From SVQP01 sp045603085 (GTDB lineage Bacteria > Bacillota > Clostridia > Oscillospirales > CAG-272), in NCBI GenBank assembly GCA_045603085.1, contig JAZULL010000077.1:1-24453 (forward strand): a stretch of 24,453 nucleotides of DNA, given 5' to 3'. A program made the translations under genes and the position numbers. Below, in pieces: positions 1 to 8,630 of the stretch (the first letter of the stretch is position 1; each line of letters starts with the position of its first letter). The notes under the pieces were generated by a model. That model had not been told where the DNA came from, did not search any database, and saw only the letters and a list, made by a program, of their open reading frames with translations.

Positions 1-190
1 TCGGTGGTGTCGGTCTCGGTATCGGTGGTGTCGCCGCCGGGTTCGGTGGTGTCGGTCTCGGTATCGGAGGTGTCGCCGCCGGGTTCGGTGGTGTCATCGG
101 AGGTGTCACCGCCGGGTTCGGTGGTGTCATCGGAGGTGTCACCGCCGGGAACAGTGGTGTCGGTCTCGGTATCGGTATCAGTATCGGTGG
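1..190 (-). repeat. Low-complexity tandem repeat encoding a DTTEPGGDTSD-type linker
   Basis: The DNA repeats a roughly 33-bp unit that encodes DTTEPGGDTSD and variants with extra DTETDTT blocks. All copies stay in the frame of the surface protein. This is a typical flexible wall-spanning spacer. The repetitive DNA probably explains why the sequence begins here, since short reads cannot be assembled through it. Confidence 0.8.
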
Positions 191-3100
191 TTACGTCCTT
201 GTGGTTACCGCAGACGCAATCGCCGGTGGTGGAGTTCCAAGCGTGTGCTTCATACTTCACGTAGCCGCAAACCGAGCAGGTGTAAGCGTGGTTATCATCG
301 TCGTAATCAACGCATGCACCAAAGGTGTGGTTGACAGACTTGTGCGCTTCCTGGAAGGTGCGGTCTGCAGGGCTGTTATTAAAGGTAGTGACGGGATCAG
401 CACCTCTGCTACCAACGTTACCGTTTACATCCACAACTCTCCACTCTGCTGCATAGTGACCGGTAGCGGTTGCTGCAGGCAGAGGGCTTACGAATGCGGG
501 AACGTTTGCAGCGGTAAAGGTATCACCGTTGTCAACGTTGACCTCAACGACGCTGATAACGTTGCCGTTGACGTCATTGAAGGTGATCTCGTACAGATAC
601 TGCTCGTAATCTACTGCATAGTAGGAGAAGTGAGAGGTGGAGAATACGATCTGCTGTGCACCGACTTCTGCGCTCAGGCCCTGTGCACCTGCATCACTTA
701 CGTAGTAAACGTAGCCGTGATACTTGTCGATGTTTGCCTCGAAGGGCACCTTAATGGTGGCATTACCTGCATTGAATGCAGAGCCGACCAGATCAAAGCT
801 GTAAACTGCATCGAACTCACTCCAAGCAGGAGCGTTGGAGGGCCATTCTGCCTCGGTACCGATCAGAGAGGAAACCTCAAAGACGACCTCATCGGCGGTC
901 ATGTTGGCAAAAATGTTGCGAAGAGCTGCATTGTCCAGCGTGATCGAGATGCTGTGTGCACCGGGAATGCTTGCATCAGCAGTGATGTGAGCCTCCAGAG
1001 ATGCGCTCTCGGAAAGTGCCAGCTTGATGATGGGGGTAATGATTGCGGATGCGGTTACGCGGTTATCGATAATCTCGTAATCGCCAAAGAATACCTTATA
1101 TACGACGGAGCCGTCTGCGGCGGGTACGCGCTCAACGGTAACGCCGTCGCCGTAATTCTGCTCGCTTGCAACGCCAAAGGTTGCCTCGTAGGTTGCGTGT
1201 GCGGTAGCAGCGGGAACGGTGGTGTAAACAACGCCCTGGGACTTCCAGCCTGCAAACTTGTAGGTATACAGGTAATCGTCAGCCTTGAAGGGGGTGGGAA
1301 CAACGACGGTTGCACCGTACTTGTACTCCTGGGTGGTGGTAACGCCTTCCACGATGAAGGTCAGGGTTGCCCAGTAATCAGCGGTGTAGGTTGCATCACC
1401 GGTCACTGCGGGCAGCTCCATACCAAAGCCTTCCCAACCCTTGAAGGTCAGGGTGGACTTGTCGGTATAGCTTGCATCCAGAGTGGGAATCTCACCGTAT
1501 GCAAATTCCTTGGAAACCAGGTTGCCAAGAATATCGAATACGACGGTGTAGGTTCTGACGTCCTCTGCATATACGGCTGTGTAGATCGCATCTGCAGTGG
1601 CCTCGGGAAGCTCGCCTACGTAGAGGTTACCCTGGGCATCCATCCAGCCCTTGAAGGCATAGACGTTTGCTACGGTGCTGTCCTTGGTGGGAAGCAGACC
1701 GTTATATACGGGAGTGGTGCCGTGAGCGAAGATGCCGCTATCAAGAACGGTGCCGTCCTCGTCCACGAAGGTGATGGTGTACTCGTGTGCTACGTACTTT
1801 GCATATACCACGGTATCAGCACCGGGCATTACGGTCAGCTCGTTACCCTCTGCATCAACCCAGATCAGATCGTAACCGACCTTCTCGTTGGTATAGTAAG
1901 GAGCAAGCTCAGCCTTGTAAGGCAGGAAGCCCTCGAACACAACCTGATCGCCGTCCATGAAGGTGACGGAATACAGACCGGAAACGTTGACAACGATCTC
2001 GACCTCGCTGGTGAAAGCGCGCTCGGGAATGTAGTCAGCGAATACGACGGTTCTGCCGTAAGCGGTGAAGCTTACGTCTGCAAGCAGGTTCTTGAGCCAT
2101 GCGCCGGGGTTATAGGTGGTATCGAATGCCCAGCTGAATTCGCCGTCACCCTTGTAGGTATCGGTCAGCTTAGCATCCCGGAACTTAGCGGGAATTCTGT
2201 TGAACAGCGCATCGATGATGGCATCTGCATAATCGTAAGCGGTCTGTGCCTTGGCGGAATCGGGAATGCGGTTCTGGTAGTCTGCGAATGCTTCAACCAT
2301 ACGGTCCACGATTGCCTGTGCACGGCTCTCGCTAACGTTCAGCTTAGCGGCAACTGCTGCTACTGCTGCATCCATCTTTGCACTGCCTACAAGTGCATCG
2401 GCATCCTTAAGTTGAGTCAGAGCTGCCAGATCCTCAAAGGAAACAGCCTGCATGACGTTGTAGATCGACTTGATGGTAACCGAAGCCTCCTTGCCGGAAA
2501 CAGACTCGGGAACCTTGTCAATCAGGATATCACCGTACTTCTGCACAAGATCGAATGCAGGACGGAGCTCATTGAACTTTTCCACTACAGCCTGATCGTC
2601 AACGCCCTCGGTGGGAACGCTGTCGAGCATGTAGTTGAGAACGTCGGTAAACTGCTCATAGGTCAGCATATCGAATACGGACAGCAGCTCGCCAACGGTT
2701 GCGCTCTCGCTCAGGGTTGCAACGATGAGCTGCTTGGTCTCGTCGGAGATCGCAGCGTTGTTGAGCGCCTTGCGCAGGGACATGGTGAATGCTGCGGGAA
2801 CGGTAATCTCAACGTAGAGGTCACCATCCTGCTTTGCAAGATAATCCACAGCGGTGGAAACTGCAGCCGCTGCCTTGCGGATCAGAGCCATATTGCCCTT
2901 GAGGGCGATCTGCAGATCAAAGGTGTAGTCCTGCTTACCGTTTGCGCCCAGGGTGATCTCATAAGTATTCAGAACGCCGTCATCGCCAACGTTGGCAACG
3001 TCACCGGGTCTGATGGGATCGGACAGAACAGCCTGCTTGATGCCGTCCACCGAGATCATCTTACCGTAGTTGCCTGCCTGAACGTCAGCCATCAGCTCGA

Positions 3101-4529
3101 TGAGCTGGCTTGCGCTGTAGCCTTCAATACCGAACACCTCGTAGCCGTTTACGTCTACGGTGTTGGTCTTGGAGTTATACATGTGCATAGCGGCGGACTG
3201 CAGGAATGCCGTCAGAGCGTCCTTGTATGCGCTCTGCGCACCGCCGCCTCTGACGTCGCCCAGGACGTCACGCAGGATCTCATTGTAGTTGGTAGCGTCT
3301 ACGTTGACGTACAAAGTGGCAACGCCATTCTTGTAAACCATCTCGTATTCGCCGTAGTTAAAGGGCATGCCGTTGACGTCGGAGACGATCTCCCGGACGA
3401 TATCCACGGTCTCACCCTTGACGGTGATGTCCTGGTCGGGCATCAGCACGTAGTCAAAGCTCCATGAAACGTACTTACCTGCGCTGACAGAGCCCACGGT
3501 AGGCTGCTTGATCAGCTGCTTGTAGGTGTACTCCTGCTTTGCAACTGCCTGACCGTCCAGAACCCAGGTTACGGTGTAGGTGGGCTCTACGTAATCGGGG
3601 TCCTCAGCCTTGTTCTGCTCCTCGCGCTGCTGGTGCTGAATGGATTCCTTCAGATCTTCAACGCTTGCACCGTTCTGAACGGCGTCCATGACGTTGTCGA
3701 TGCTGCCGAAATACTCCTCAACGACCTTGCCGCTGGTCAGAATATCGGACCAGGACTTTTCAACGGCGGTCTTGTCGTACTTTGCAGTCCAGGTCTGGTT
3801 GCCGTCTGCATCAACGACCTTGTCCCAACCGATGAAGGTGTAGGAGAAGTTGGAGTCGGTTGCCTTGTCGGTCAGAATGCCTGCATCGGTTGCGGGCGCG
3901 TCCTGCTCAAAGGATCTGACGACGGTGCCGTTGCCGGTCACGAAGGTAACCGTGTAGCCGTCCTGGACAGGATGAAGCTCGGTTGCACTGAAAACTGCCA
4001 CGTAGGTAGCAGCTCCCTTAACAGCCATGATCACAGGGCTCCAGCCTGCGAAGGTATAGCTGTAGTGCTCATCGTCTGCCTTGACGGGGGTTTCGCCCGT
4101 GTAAACGGGTGTTTCACCGTACTTGTAAACATCCTCGGCAATGATCTCGTCGCCGACCTTCCAAGTAATGGTGAATTCCTCTGTGAATACGCTATCGATC
4201 ACAGAATTCAGGTTGTCCAGCGTCTTGTTTTCTTCGTCCTCAGCGGCATTGCTGTCACCGAGCAGGCTGTCCGCGGACTCCTTAAAGCTTGCGTCGCTGT
4301 TATACTGGTTTTCGACGTACTCCTTCATCTGTTCAGCAGCGTCAGGATCGTTCTTGACGTTGTTGTACTGCTGGAGCATGCCCATCAGAAAACCAAGATC
4401 TCCGCCTGCCAGAGCGGACAGGTCGTTGGCCTCTGCAGCGAACGCGGGAACGGTGATTACAGAAGCCAGCATTGCCAAACACAGCACGGCAACAAGGATT
4501 CTGCAACCAAGTTTTGCGGTCTGCTTCAT
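1..4529 (-). CDS. Large secreted surface protein with InlB-type repeats, C-terminus off the left edge
   Basis: The minus-strand frame is open from an ATG at 4529 (GGAGGA ribosome binding site just upstream) to the window edge, giving at least 1509 residues with no stop. Residues 1 to about 31 form a signal peptide (MKQTAK, hydrophobic core, then VPAFA before AEAND). Several beta-grasp repeats of the Listeria-Bacteroides/InlB B type follow. They have the pattern 'YTVTF..G..V......G..P.........Y.F.GW' and lie near residues 120-180, 190-255, 313-376 and, in tandem, 850-1117. A mostly helical segment (about 377-840) separates the two repeat groups. Near the end there is a small Cys motif (CSVCG, then CVCG), followed by a Thr/Asp/Glu/Pro/Gly linker. 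Such proteins are cell-wall or S-layer associated and often adhesive. The anchor itself would lie beyond the window. The function is not known. Long open frames on the opposite strand here are codon-bias shadows. Confidence 0.9.
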   Translation of the reverse strand, partial: MKQTAKLGCRILVAVLCLAMLASVITVPAFAAEANDLSALAGGDLGFLMGMLQQYNNVKNDPDAAEQMKEYVENQYNSDASFKESADSLLGDSNAAEDEENKTLDNLNSVIDSVFTEEFTITWKVGDEIIAEDVYKYGETPVYTGETPVKADDEHYSYTFAGWSPVIMAVKGAATYVAVFSATELHPVQDGYTVTFVTGNGTVVRSFEQDAPATDAGILTDKATDSNFSYTFIGWDKVVDADGNQTWTAKYDKTAVEKSWSDILTSGKVVEEYFGSIDNVMDAVQNGASVEDLKESIQHQQREEQNKAEDPDYVEPTYTVTWVLDGQAVAKQEYTYKQLIKQPTVGSVSAGKYVSWSFDYVLMPDQDITVKGETVDIVREIVSDVNGMPFNYGEYEMVYKNGVATLYVNVDATNYNEILRDVLGDVRGGGAQSAYKDALTAFLQSAAMHMYNSKTNTVDVNGYEVFGIEGYSASQLIELMADVQAGNYGKMISVDGIKQAVLSDPIRPGDVANVGDDGVLNTYEITLGANGKQDYTFDLQIALKGNMALIRKAAAAVSTAVDYLAKQDGDLYVEITVPAAFTMSLRKALNNAAISDETKQLIVATLSESATVGELLSVFDMLTYEQFTDVLNYMLDSVPTEGVDDQAVVEKFNELRPAFDLVQKYGDILIDKVPESVSGKEASVTIKSIYNVMQAVSFEDLAALTQLKDADALVGSAKMDAAVAAVAAKLNVSESRAQAIVDRMVEAFADYQNRIPDSAKAQTAYDYADAIIDALFNRIPAKFRDAKLTDTYKGDGEFSWAFDTTYNPGAWLKNLLADVSFTAYGRTVVFADYIPERAFTSEVEIVVNVSGLYSVTFMDGDQVVFEGFLPYKAELAPYYTNEKVGYDLIWVDAEGNELTVMPGADTVVYAKYVAHEYTITFVDEDGTVLDSGIFAHGTTPVYNGLLPTKDSTVANVYAFKGWMDAQGNLYVGELPEATADAIYTAVYAEDVRTYTVVFDILGNLVSKEFAYGEIPTLDASYTDKSTLTFKGWEGFGMELPAVTGDATYTADYWATLTFIVEGVTTTQEYKYGATVVVPTPFKADDYLYTYKFAGWKSQGVVYTTVPAATAHATYEATFGVASEQNYGDGVTVERVPAADGSVVYKVFFGDYEIIDNRVTASAIITPIIKLALSESASLEAHITADASIPGAHSISITLDNAALRNIFANMTADEVVFEVSSLIGTEAEWPSNAPAWSEFDAVYSFDLVGSAFNAGNATIKVPFEANIDKYHGYVYYVSDAGAQGLSAEVGAQQIVFSTSHFSYYAVDYEQYLYEITFNDVNGNVISVVEVNVDNGDTFTAANVPAFVSPLPAATATGHYAAEWRVVDVNGNVGSRGADPVTTFNNSPADRTFQEAHKSVNHTFGACVDYDDDNHAYTCSVCGYVKYEAHAWNSTTGDCVCGNHKDVTTDTDTDTETDTTVPGGDTSDDTTEPGGDTSDDTTEPGGDTSDTETDTTEPGGDTTDTETDTT

Positions 4530-4685
4530 TGGTTTTTCCTCCAAAAAATAGAATTTTAAGACTCGGGATGCACTGCCATCCCTACCTATATATGGCTTGG
4601 GCGCCTTAACGAAATTTATGCATATAGTGAACGCAGGCTTCTATCCGCTTTTTGCAAAATAGGCCTAATCCCCTATAATAGGTAT

Positions 4686-4714
4686 ATTATAGCACGAATC
4701 CTTTATTTTGTCAA
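4686..4714 (-). promoter_or_regulatory. Sigma-A promoter of the large surface protein gene
   Basis: On the minus strand a perfect TTGACA (4714-4709) and a perfect TATAAT (4691-4686) are separated by 17 nt. Transcription would start near 4679, leaving a 5' leader of about 150 nt. The leader contains a short hairpin (GGGATG at 4565-4570 with CATCCC at 4577-4582). No known riboswitch was recognised in it. Confidence 0.85.
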
Positions 4715-4793
4715 GCAAAAAGACTTCTACGACAAAGGATATGCTGCCCTTGACCGCATGTTTCCCCTGCACCCCCGGGATGGGGATTTTTTC

Positions 4794-4812
4794 GGATAAA
4801 ATGCACAAATAT
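4794..4812 (+). repeat. 19-bp intergenic repeat, copy 1
   Basis: The sequence GGATAAARTGCACAAATAT (A at the variable position) is matched at 18 of 19 positions by the minus strand at 6421-6403. The two copies lie in the two intergenic regions on either side of the CBM9-like gene, in opposite orientation. The function is unknown. Confidence 0.5.
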
Positions 4813-5047
4813 CTTCACTAAATGCACTGTTTTTCGTCAAATAGGTGCCGTAATAGTTCAAAAGTGACCGTTTTCTGTGTGTTACAATCGTATCGTCATT
4901 ATTTGTTTACATATTGTTTACAATTTTCGACAGCCGTTCCGCCGCGAGCGCACGTCCTTTGTCGCCTTCGCTGTTTTCGACATAATATCTATGTTTTGTT
5001 TATATTTCTACTTATTGTTTACCTTTAGCCATCCCGGCGCAAGACAC

Positions 5048-5083
5048 AAAAAAAGCCCGTGCATCCTTGTGGGATGCACGGGC
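5048..5083 (-). terminator. Rho-independent terminator of the CBM9-like gene
   Basis: A perfect 12-bp GC-rich stem (5055-5066 with 5072-5083) encloses a 5-nt loop. On the minus strand it is followed at once by seven T residues (5054-5048). It lies about 50 nt beyond the stop codon at 5132. Confidence 0.92.
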
Positions 5084-5131
5084 CGTGCACGTTTATTTAA
5101 CAGGATCTGCCGATCCTAAGATGCGGAAGAA

Positions 5132-6232
5132 TCAGTCCTTCTTCTTAGCAACTACGCATGCGCCCAGAGCGATGATTGCGAGAACGCCTGCGCCAACGAT
5201 GCCCTTGCAGTCGTTCTTCTCAACAGGAGCCTCGGTGGTAGCTTCTTCGCTGCCCTCGGGAGCGGTGGTAGCGTCGTCTTCCTTATCGTCAGCCTTGGTG
5301 GTATCGTCTTCCTTATCGTCAGCCTTGGTGGTGTCTTCCTCTTCCTCGGTGGTGATCTCCTCAACGGTTACAGAGCCCATGCCCTTGAGTTTCAGGACCA
5401 TACCTGCATTCTCGGGATACCAGCCGTCAGCAGCTGCCAGAGAGCCCAGAGCTGCGGAGGTGCCCCATGCACCCTGAACGCCGGTGGTGTCAGAGGTGTG
5501 ATCCAGGTAGCAAACCAGCATGTTCAGGAAGATCTCATCTTCGCCGCCCTTCCACTCGGGAAGCTCCTCTTCGGACAGCTTGGTGCAGATGTCTCTGTAC
5601 AGAGTCTGCCAGGAGATAGCGAACTCAGCATACCAGCCGGAGCCGTCTTCAGCAGCCTTGGTAGCACCCTTAACAGTGCCGTCTGCCCACTCAGCCTCAT
5701 CGTCGGAAGCCATGTAGTAGTCAATGGTGGAAGCATCGTCACCGTCGATGCACTGAACAGTGATATCTACGGTGTTGTCTTCCTGCAGACCGAAGGAATA
5801 GAATACAGCTCTGTTATAGCCCTCGGTAGCAGCAGCCCAGCCGTTGAAGTCAAGCTGGATCTGGAAAGCGTCGCCGCTGTAAGAGTTGTCATCGGAATAC
5901 GTAACGTCGCTGTCGTTGATCTTGAACGCGATGTAAAGGAATTCAGCGTCAGCGCCAAACCACATGTTGATAGACCAGTTCTCGTCTACCTCGCCAACCC
6001 AAGCGTCAAGGTTGTACTTGTCGATATCGTATCTCTTGAATACGTCGGGATAAGCCTGCCAGTCGGAAACGTCGCCGTCCAGCGTAATAACGTCGGACAT
6101 GTCCTCCATGTACTGAGAAGTAACTTCGCCGAATGGCTCCCACTCGGACTCGTCAACTTCTGCATGAGCAACGAGAGCGCCGAGAGAAGCCAGCATAGCA
6201 GCTACAACCAGCATTGCCAAAAACTTCTTCAT
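5132..6232 (-). CDS. Secreted, membrane-anchored protein with a CBM9-like domain
   Basis: The protein has 366 residues. Residues 1-24 are a signal peptide ending LVAHA. Residues about 48-280 resemble the carbohydrate-binding family 9-like fold: it opens with 'ITLDGDVSDW', has the strand 'AEFLYIAFKINDSDV' and many aromatic residues. Residues 296-340 are an acidic linker with two exact copies of TTKADDKEDD. Residues about 344-362 form one transmembrane helix, followed by KKKD, so the domain is displayed outside the cell. The start is supported by a GGAGGA site just upstream of the ATG. The gene is probably transcribed alone. A strong terminator follows it, but I found no convincing consensus promoter in the 196-nt gap upstream, which contains a small inverted repeat (CCGCAC/GTGCGG, 6270-6282). 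A role in binding a polysaccharide is inferred from the fold; the ligand is unknown. No catalytic domain is present. Confidence 0.85.
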   Translation of the reverse strand: MKKFLAMLVVAAMLASLGALVAHAEVDESEWEPFGEVTSQYMEDMSDVITLDGDVSDWQAYPDVFKRYDIDKYNLDAWVGEVDENWSINMWFGADAEFLYIAFKINDSDVTYSDDNSYSGDAFQIQLDFNGWAAATEGYNRAVFYSFGLQEDNTVDITVQCIDGDDASTIDYYMASDDEAEWADGTVKGATKAAEDGSGWYAEFAISWQTLYRDICTKLSEEELPEWKGGEDEIFLNMLVCYLDHTSDTTGVQGAWGTSAALGSLAAADGWYPENAGMVLKLKGMGSVTVEEITTEEEEDTTKADDKEDDTTKADDKEDDATTAPEGSEEATTEAPVEKNDCKGIVGAGVLAIIALGACVVAKKKD

Positions 6233-6402
6233 AAAAGTTTTCCTCCATAAAAAATAATTTTTTTGTAGACCGCACAGTGCGGATATTTACTCTATAATGT
6301 TACATGCGATATATGTCTGCATTTTGGACTATTTGTTAACTAATTGTAACGTTGAGAGATAATTTTAGCATCTGCGGTATACTTGACCAAACTATCAGTT
6401 GA

Positions 6403-6421
6403 ATATTTGTGCACTTTATCC
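6403..6421 (-). repeat. 19-bp intergenic repeat, copy 2
   Basis: This is the second copy of GGATAAARTGCACAAATAT (G at the variable position), read on the minus strand. It lies about 170-190 nt upstream of the start of the CBM9-like gene and just downstream of the GH127-like gene's stop codon. It could be a regulatory site for the CBM9-like gene, but nothing in the sequence proves this. Confidence 0.5.
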
Positions 6422-6428
6422 AATCGGC

Positions 6429-7964
6429 TTAAAACAGCAGCTTGAGCCTTGTTCCGCAGGCAGACTGCTCGTCAAGCAGCCAACTGTCGCAAAGAGGCAC
6501 CAGGCCATCGATGCCGTGAGCAGACAACACGCGCGGAAACGCTTGCGGGTCGCTCGTCTGTCCCAGCATCACGTCGCCCAGCATCAGCACACATCCGTCC
6601 GCTCCGACCGCGGGCTGCTCCCACGTCACCCTAAGCTCCTCGGACACGGTCACCTTGCCGTCCGCATCCGGCACAAAGTCGCAAAGCCCCTTGCCGGGAA
6701 TATAGACCGCCAGCACCAAGCCCTCGGTCTCTCCCGATACAGTATACGTTGCACGGCAGGCGTAAGGATACTCGGTTTTGCATGACACGTGCACGTTTTT
6801 ACCCAAAACTCTCAGCTCCGCCTCGGATTCGGTCATGTACGGCACGATAATTTTATTTTCATCTATTAAATACGCGTAGCGCGCGCACGCGGCGAGTCCT
6901 TCGCCACCCCTCATGGAGCAGCACCACCACGCTTCATAGCAATGCGTACCCAGCATGCCGTCGGTCGCGCAGGTATCACAGCCAAAGCCGCCGTTTGCTC
7001 TCTGGGTGCGGAGCATGCCTCCCCACAGAATGCGGTTGATGATGGGCAGATACTTCCCGTCACCCGTTGCAACGTACAGCTGTGCGGCCACCATAAAGGA
7101 ATCCACCACCGCGCAGGGCTCTGTCCACTCGGGCCTGCCAAACCAGTTTTGGTTTTCATAATTGACCGTCATGCCGTGCGCTAAATACTGATCAAAGATG
7201 CGCTTGGCGGCAGACAGATATTCCTCGTTGCCGCGCTCAAAATACATGCGCAGGATGCCGCGCGTGGCGGTCAGCGTGGCGTGGGTCTGCAGCTTCATGC
7301 CCACGGGATCGAGCGAGAGAAATTTTTCGATCATTTCGTCAAGCATTTCGCCAAGCCGCTGCTTCAGGAGCGAATCGGAACAGATGCAATAGGCATGGCT
7401 CAGACCGTCCAGCGGAATGTATGCACAGCCGGTATCGGTGGAAAGATGCCACTTGCCGCTGGTGGCGAACACGTGACCCGATTCCGCACCGCCGCCCGTG
7501 CGAAGTGCGGGATCGGTGGGGTATTCGCGATAAGTTTCTCTCAGGGGTAAAAACAGATTCATGACCACGCCCTCGATCAGAAACAGCGTCTCGTCCAGTC
7601 CTCTGTATTCATAATATGCACAAAGCGCGCGCAACAGCCAGCCGTGCCCCGACAACTGCTGCTCGTCGGCCTCGGGATGCGGCAGGCGTCTGCCGAGAAA
7701 TCCGTTACCGTTCAGCCTTTGCGCCAGTTCCTTCATGGCCGCGTCCAACGCTATCGGCTCGCGGCCGGTCGCCATGGCGGTCAGCGTCTGCGAGAGCATG
7801 GCTCTGCCCTCCCAGTCACCCGGCCAGGTGTCGATGGACTGGCTCTCGAATACCTGCGGTGGGATATACATATCACTCTCAAGTCTTGCGATCTGTCGCT
7901 CAAGTCTTGCGGCAAGCTCGCCCTTCTGACGCACGCTTGCGGCGGATGCAAATTGCAGCTTCAT
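6429..7964 (-). CDS. Divergent GH127-like (DUF1680-type) protein with zinc-thiolate residues
   Basis: The protein has 511 residues and no signal peptide, so it is probably cytoplasmic. Residues about 40-370 look like an alpha/alpha-barrel, with repeated helices and motifs such as 'GHGWLLRALCAYYEY' and 'ATGDGKYL'. The rest is beta-rich. In GH127 beta-L-arabinofuranosidases a zinc ion is held by a Glu-x-Cys pair and two consecutive cysteines, one of which is the nucleophile. Here E282-P-C284 and C348-C349 ('WWCCSMRGGEG') have the same order and similar spacing. The usual CCPPN sequence is changed to CCSMR. A distant glycosidase or an arabinose/uronate-type glycan enzyme is inferred; the substrate is unknown. 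It is the last gene of a three-gene operon, 12 nt after the HAD phosphatase gene, with a CAGGAG site. No clear terminator follows. Confidence 0.65.
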   Translation of the reverse strand: MKLQFASAASVRQKGELAARLERQIARLESDMYIPPQVFESQSIDTWPGDWEGRAMLSQTLTAMATGREPIALDAAMKELAQRLNGNGFLGRRLPHPEADEQQLSGHGWLLRALCAYYEYRGLDETLFLIEGVVMNLFLPLRETYREYPTDPALRTGGGAESGHVFATSGKWHLSTDTGCAYIPLDGLSHAYCICSDSLLKQRLGEMLDEMIEKFLSLDPVGMKLQTHATLTATRGILRMYFERGNEEYLSAAKRIFDQYLAHGMTVNYENQNWFGRPEWTEPCAVVDSFMVAAQLYVATGDGKYLPIINRILWGGMLRTQRANGGFGCDTCATDGMLGTHCYEAWWCCSMRGGEGLAACARYAYLIDENKIIVPYMTESEAELRVLGKNVHVSCKTEYPYACRATYTVSGETEGLVLAVYIPGKGLCDFVPDADGKVTVSEELRVTWEQPAVGADGCVLMLGDVMLGQTSDPQAFPRVLSAHGIDGLVPLCDSWLLDEQSACGTRLKLLF

Positions 7965-7976
7965 GACGTTCTCCTG

Positions 7977-8630
7977 TTAATTAATGATGATTTCGGCAAT
8001 ATCCGCGGGGGTGGCGGCGATATACGTCGCGCCCGCTCTCTCCAATTCCTCTCTGTTGCCATAACCGAACAGCACGCCTACCGTATCAAGCCCGTGCGCG
8101 CTGCCGCCCAGCACGTCGTGCTCGCGGTCACCGATCATGACGCACTCGGACACGTCGGGGTTGCCCAGCAGCATAAGTGCACGCTCGACCACCTCTGCCT
8201 TGTTGGTGCGGGTGCCGTCCATATTGCTGCCCGCGACCGCGGTAAAATAGCCAATCAGATCAAAGTGCTCCAAAATCTGCTTGGCATAGCCCTCGGGCTT
8301 GGAGGTGGCAAGGCAGATCTTGACGCCCGTAGCCTGCAGCTCGGCCAGAGTCTCTCTGATGCCGTCGTAAACAAGGTTTTCAAAAATGCCCTTGACGCCG
8401 TAATATTCGCGGTAGCAGTCCACAGCCTTCATGGCGTCGGGACGCGAAAAGCCGTAATAGACCTCAAAGGATTCGTGCAGAGGCGGGCCGATAAAGCAGA
8501 AGAGCTGCTTTCTGTCCTCGACGGTGATGCCGAATTTAGCCAGCGCATACTGCACTGATCTGGTAATGCCCTCGCCGGGATCGGTCAGCGTGCCGTCCAG
8601 ATCAAACAGCGCGTATCGGTAACGGATCAT
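7977..8630 (-). CDS. HAD-superfamily phosphatase (phosphoglycolate phosphatase-like)
   Basis: I chose the ATG at 8630 (217 residues) because it forms an ATGA overlap with the upstream gene's stop and has a GGGGGA site before it. An in-frame start at 8660 would lie inside the upstream gene. The HAD motifs are complete: 'FDLDGT' (D10 nucleophile, D12), 'ATSK' (T109-K111), a conserved lysine in 'TNKAEVV' (K144) and 'GDREHD' (D168, D172). A helical cap inserted after motif I, including 'FIGPPLHESF', places it in the Gph/PpaX-like subfamily. It probably hydrolyses a small phosphomonoester in the cytoplasm. The family is broad, so the substrate cannot be read from the sequence. It is translationally coupled to the ABC-F gene. 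Confidence 0.88.
   Translation of the reverse strand: MIRYRYALFDLDGTLTDPGEGITRSVQYALAKFGITVEDRKQLFCFIGPPLHESFEVYYGFSRPDAMKAVDCYREYYGVKGIFENLVYDGIRETLAELQATGVKICLATSKPEGYAKQILEHFDLIGYFTAVAGSNMDGTRTNKAEVVERALMLLGNPDVSECVMIGDREHDVLGGSAHGLDTVGVLFGYGNREELERAGATYIAATPADIAEIIIN

Larger units (their letters stand above)
4530..5047. other. Intergenic region of about 0.5 kb without a gene
   Basis: This AT-rich stretch holds the promoter and leader of the surface protein gene (4530-4714). It also holds one copy of a 19-bp element that recurs near 6403, and four TTGTTTA-type repeats (starting at 4903, 4914, 4996 and 5015). Two overlapping plus-strand open frames (about 4822-5028 and 4877-5119) lack good ribosome binding sites and recognisable protein features, so I do not call them genes. 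Confidence 0.6.

Noticed and set aside
1..190. CRISPR-like repeats at the left edge
   Set aside because: The repeats are in frame, encode a Thr/Asp/Glu/Pro/Gly linker, and have no unique spacers.
201..3467. Plus-strand open frame of 1088 codons, and a second at 3633-4559
   Set aside because: They use exactly the complementary codons of the minus-strand surface protein. The predicted proteins have no domains, signal peptide or ribosome binding site, and the minus-strand frame has all of these.
4763..4792. Possible plus-strand terminator (C-rich and G-rich runs before a T tract)
   Set aside because: The stem is short, and no plus-strand gene lies upstream to be terminated.
4822..5119. Two small overlapping plus-strand open frames of 68 and 80 codons
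   Set aside because: They lack good ribosome binding sites and run into a terminator hairpin that belongs to the minus strand. Their composition is that of intergenic DNA.
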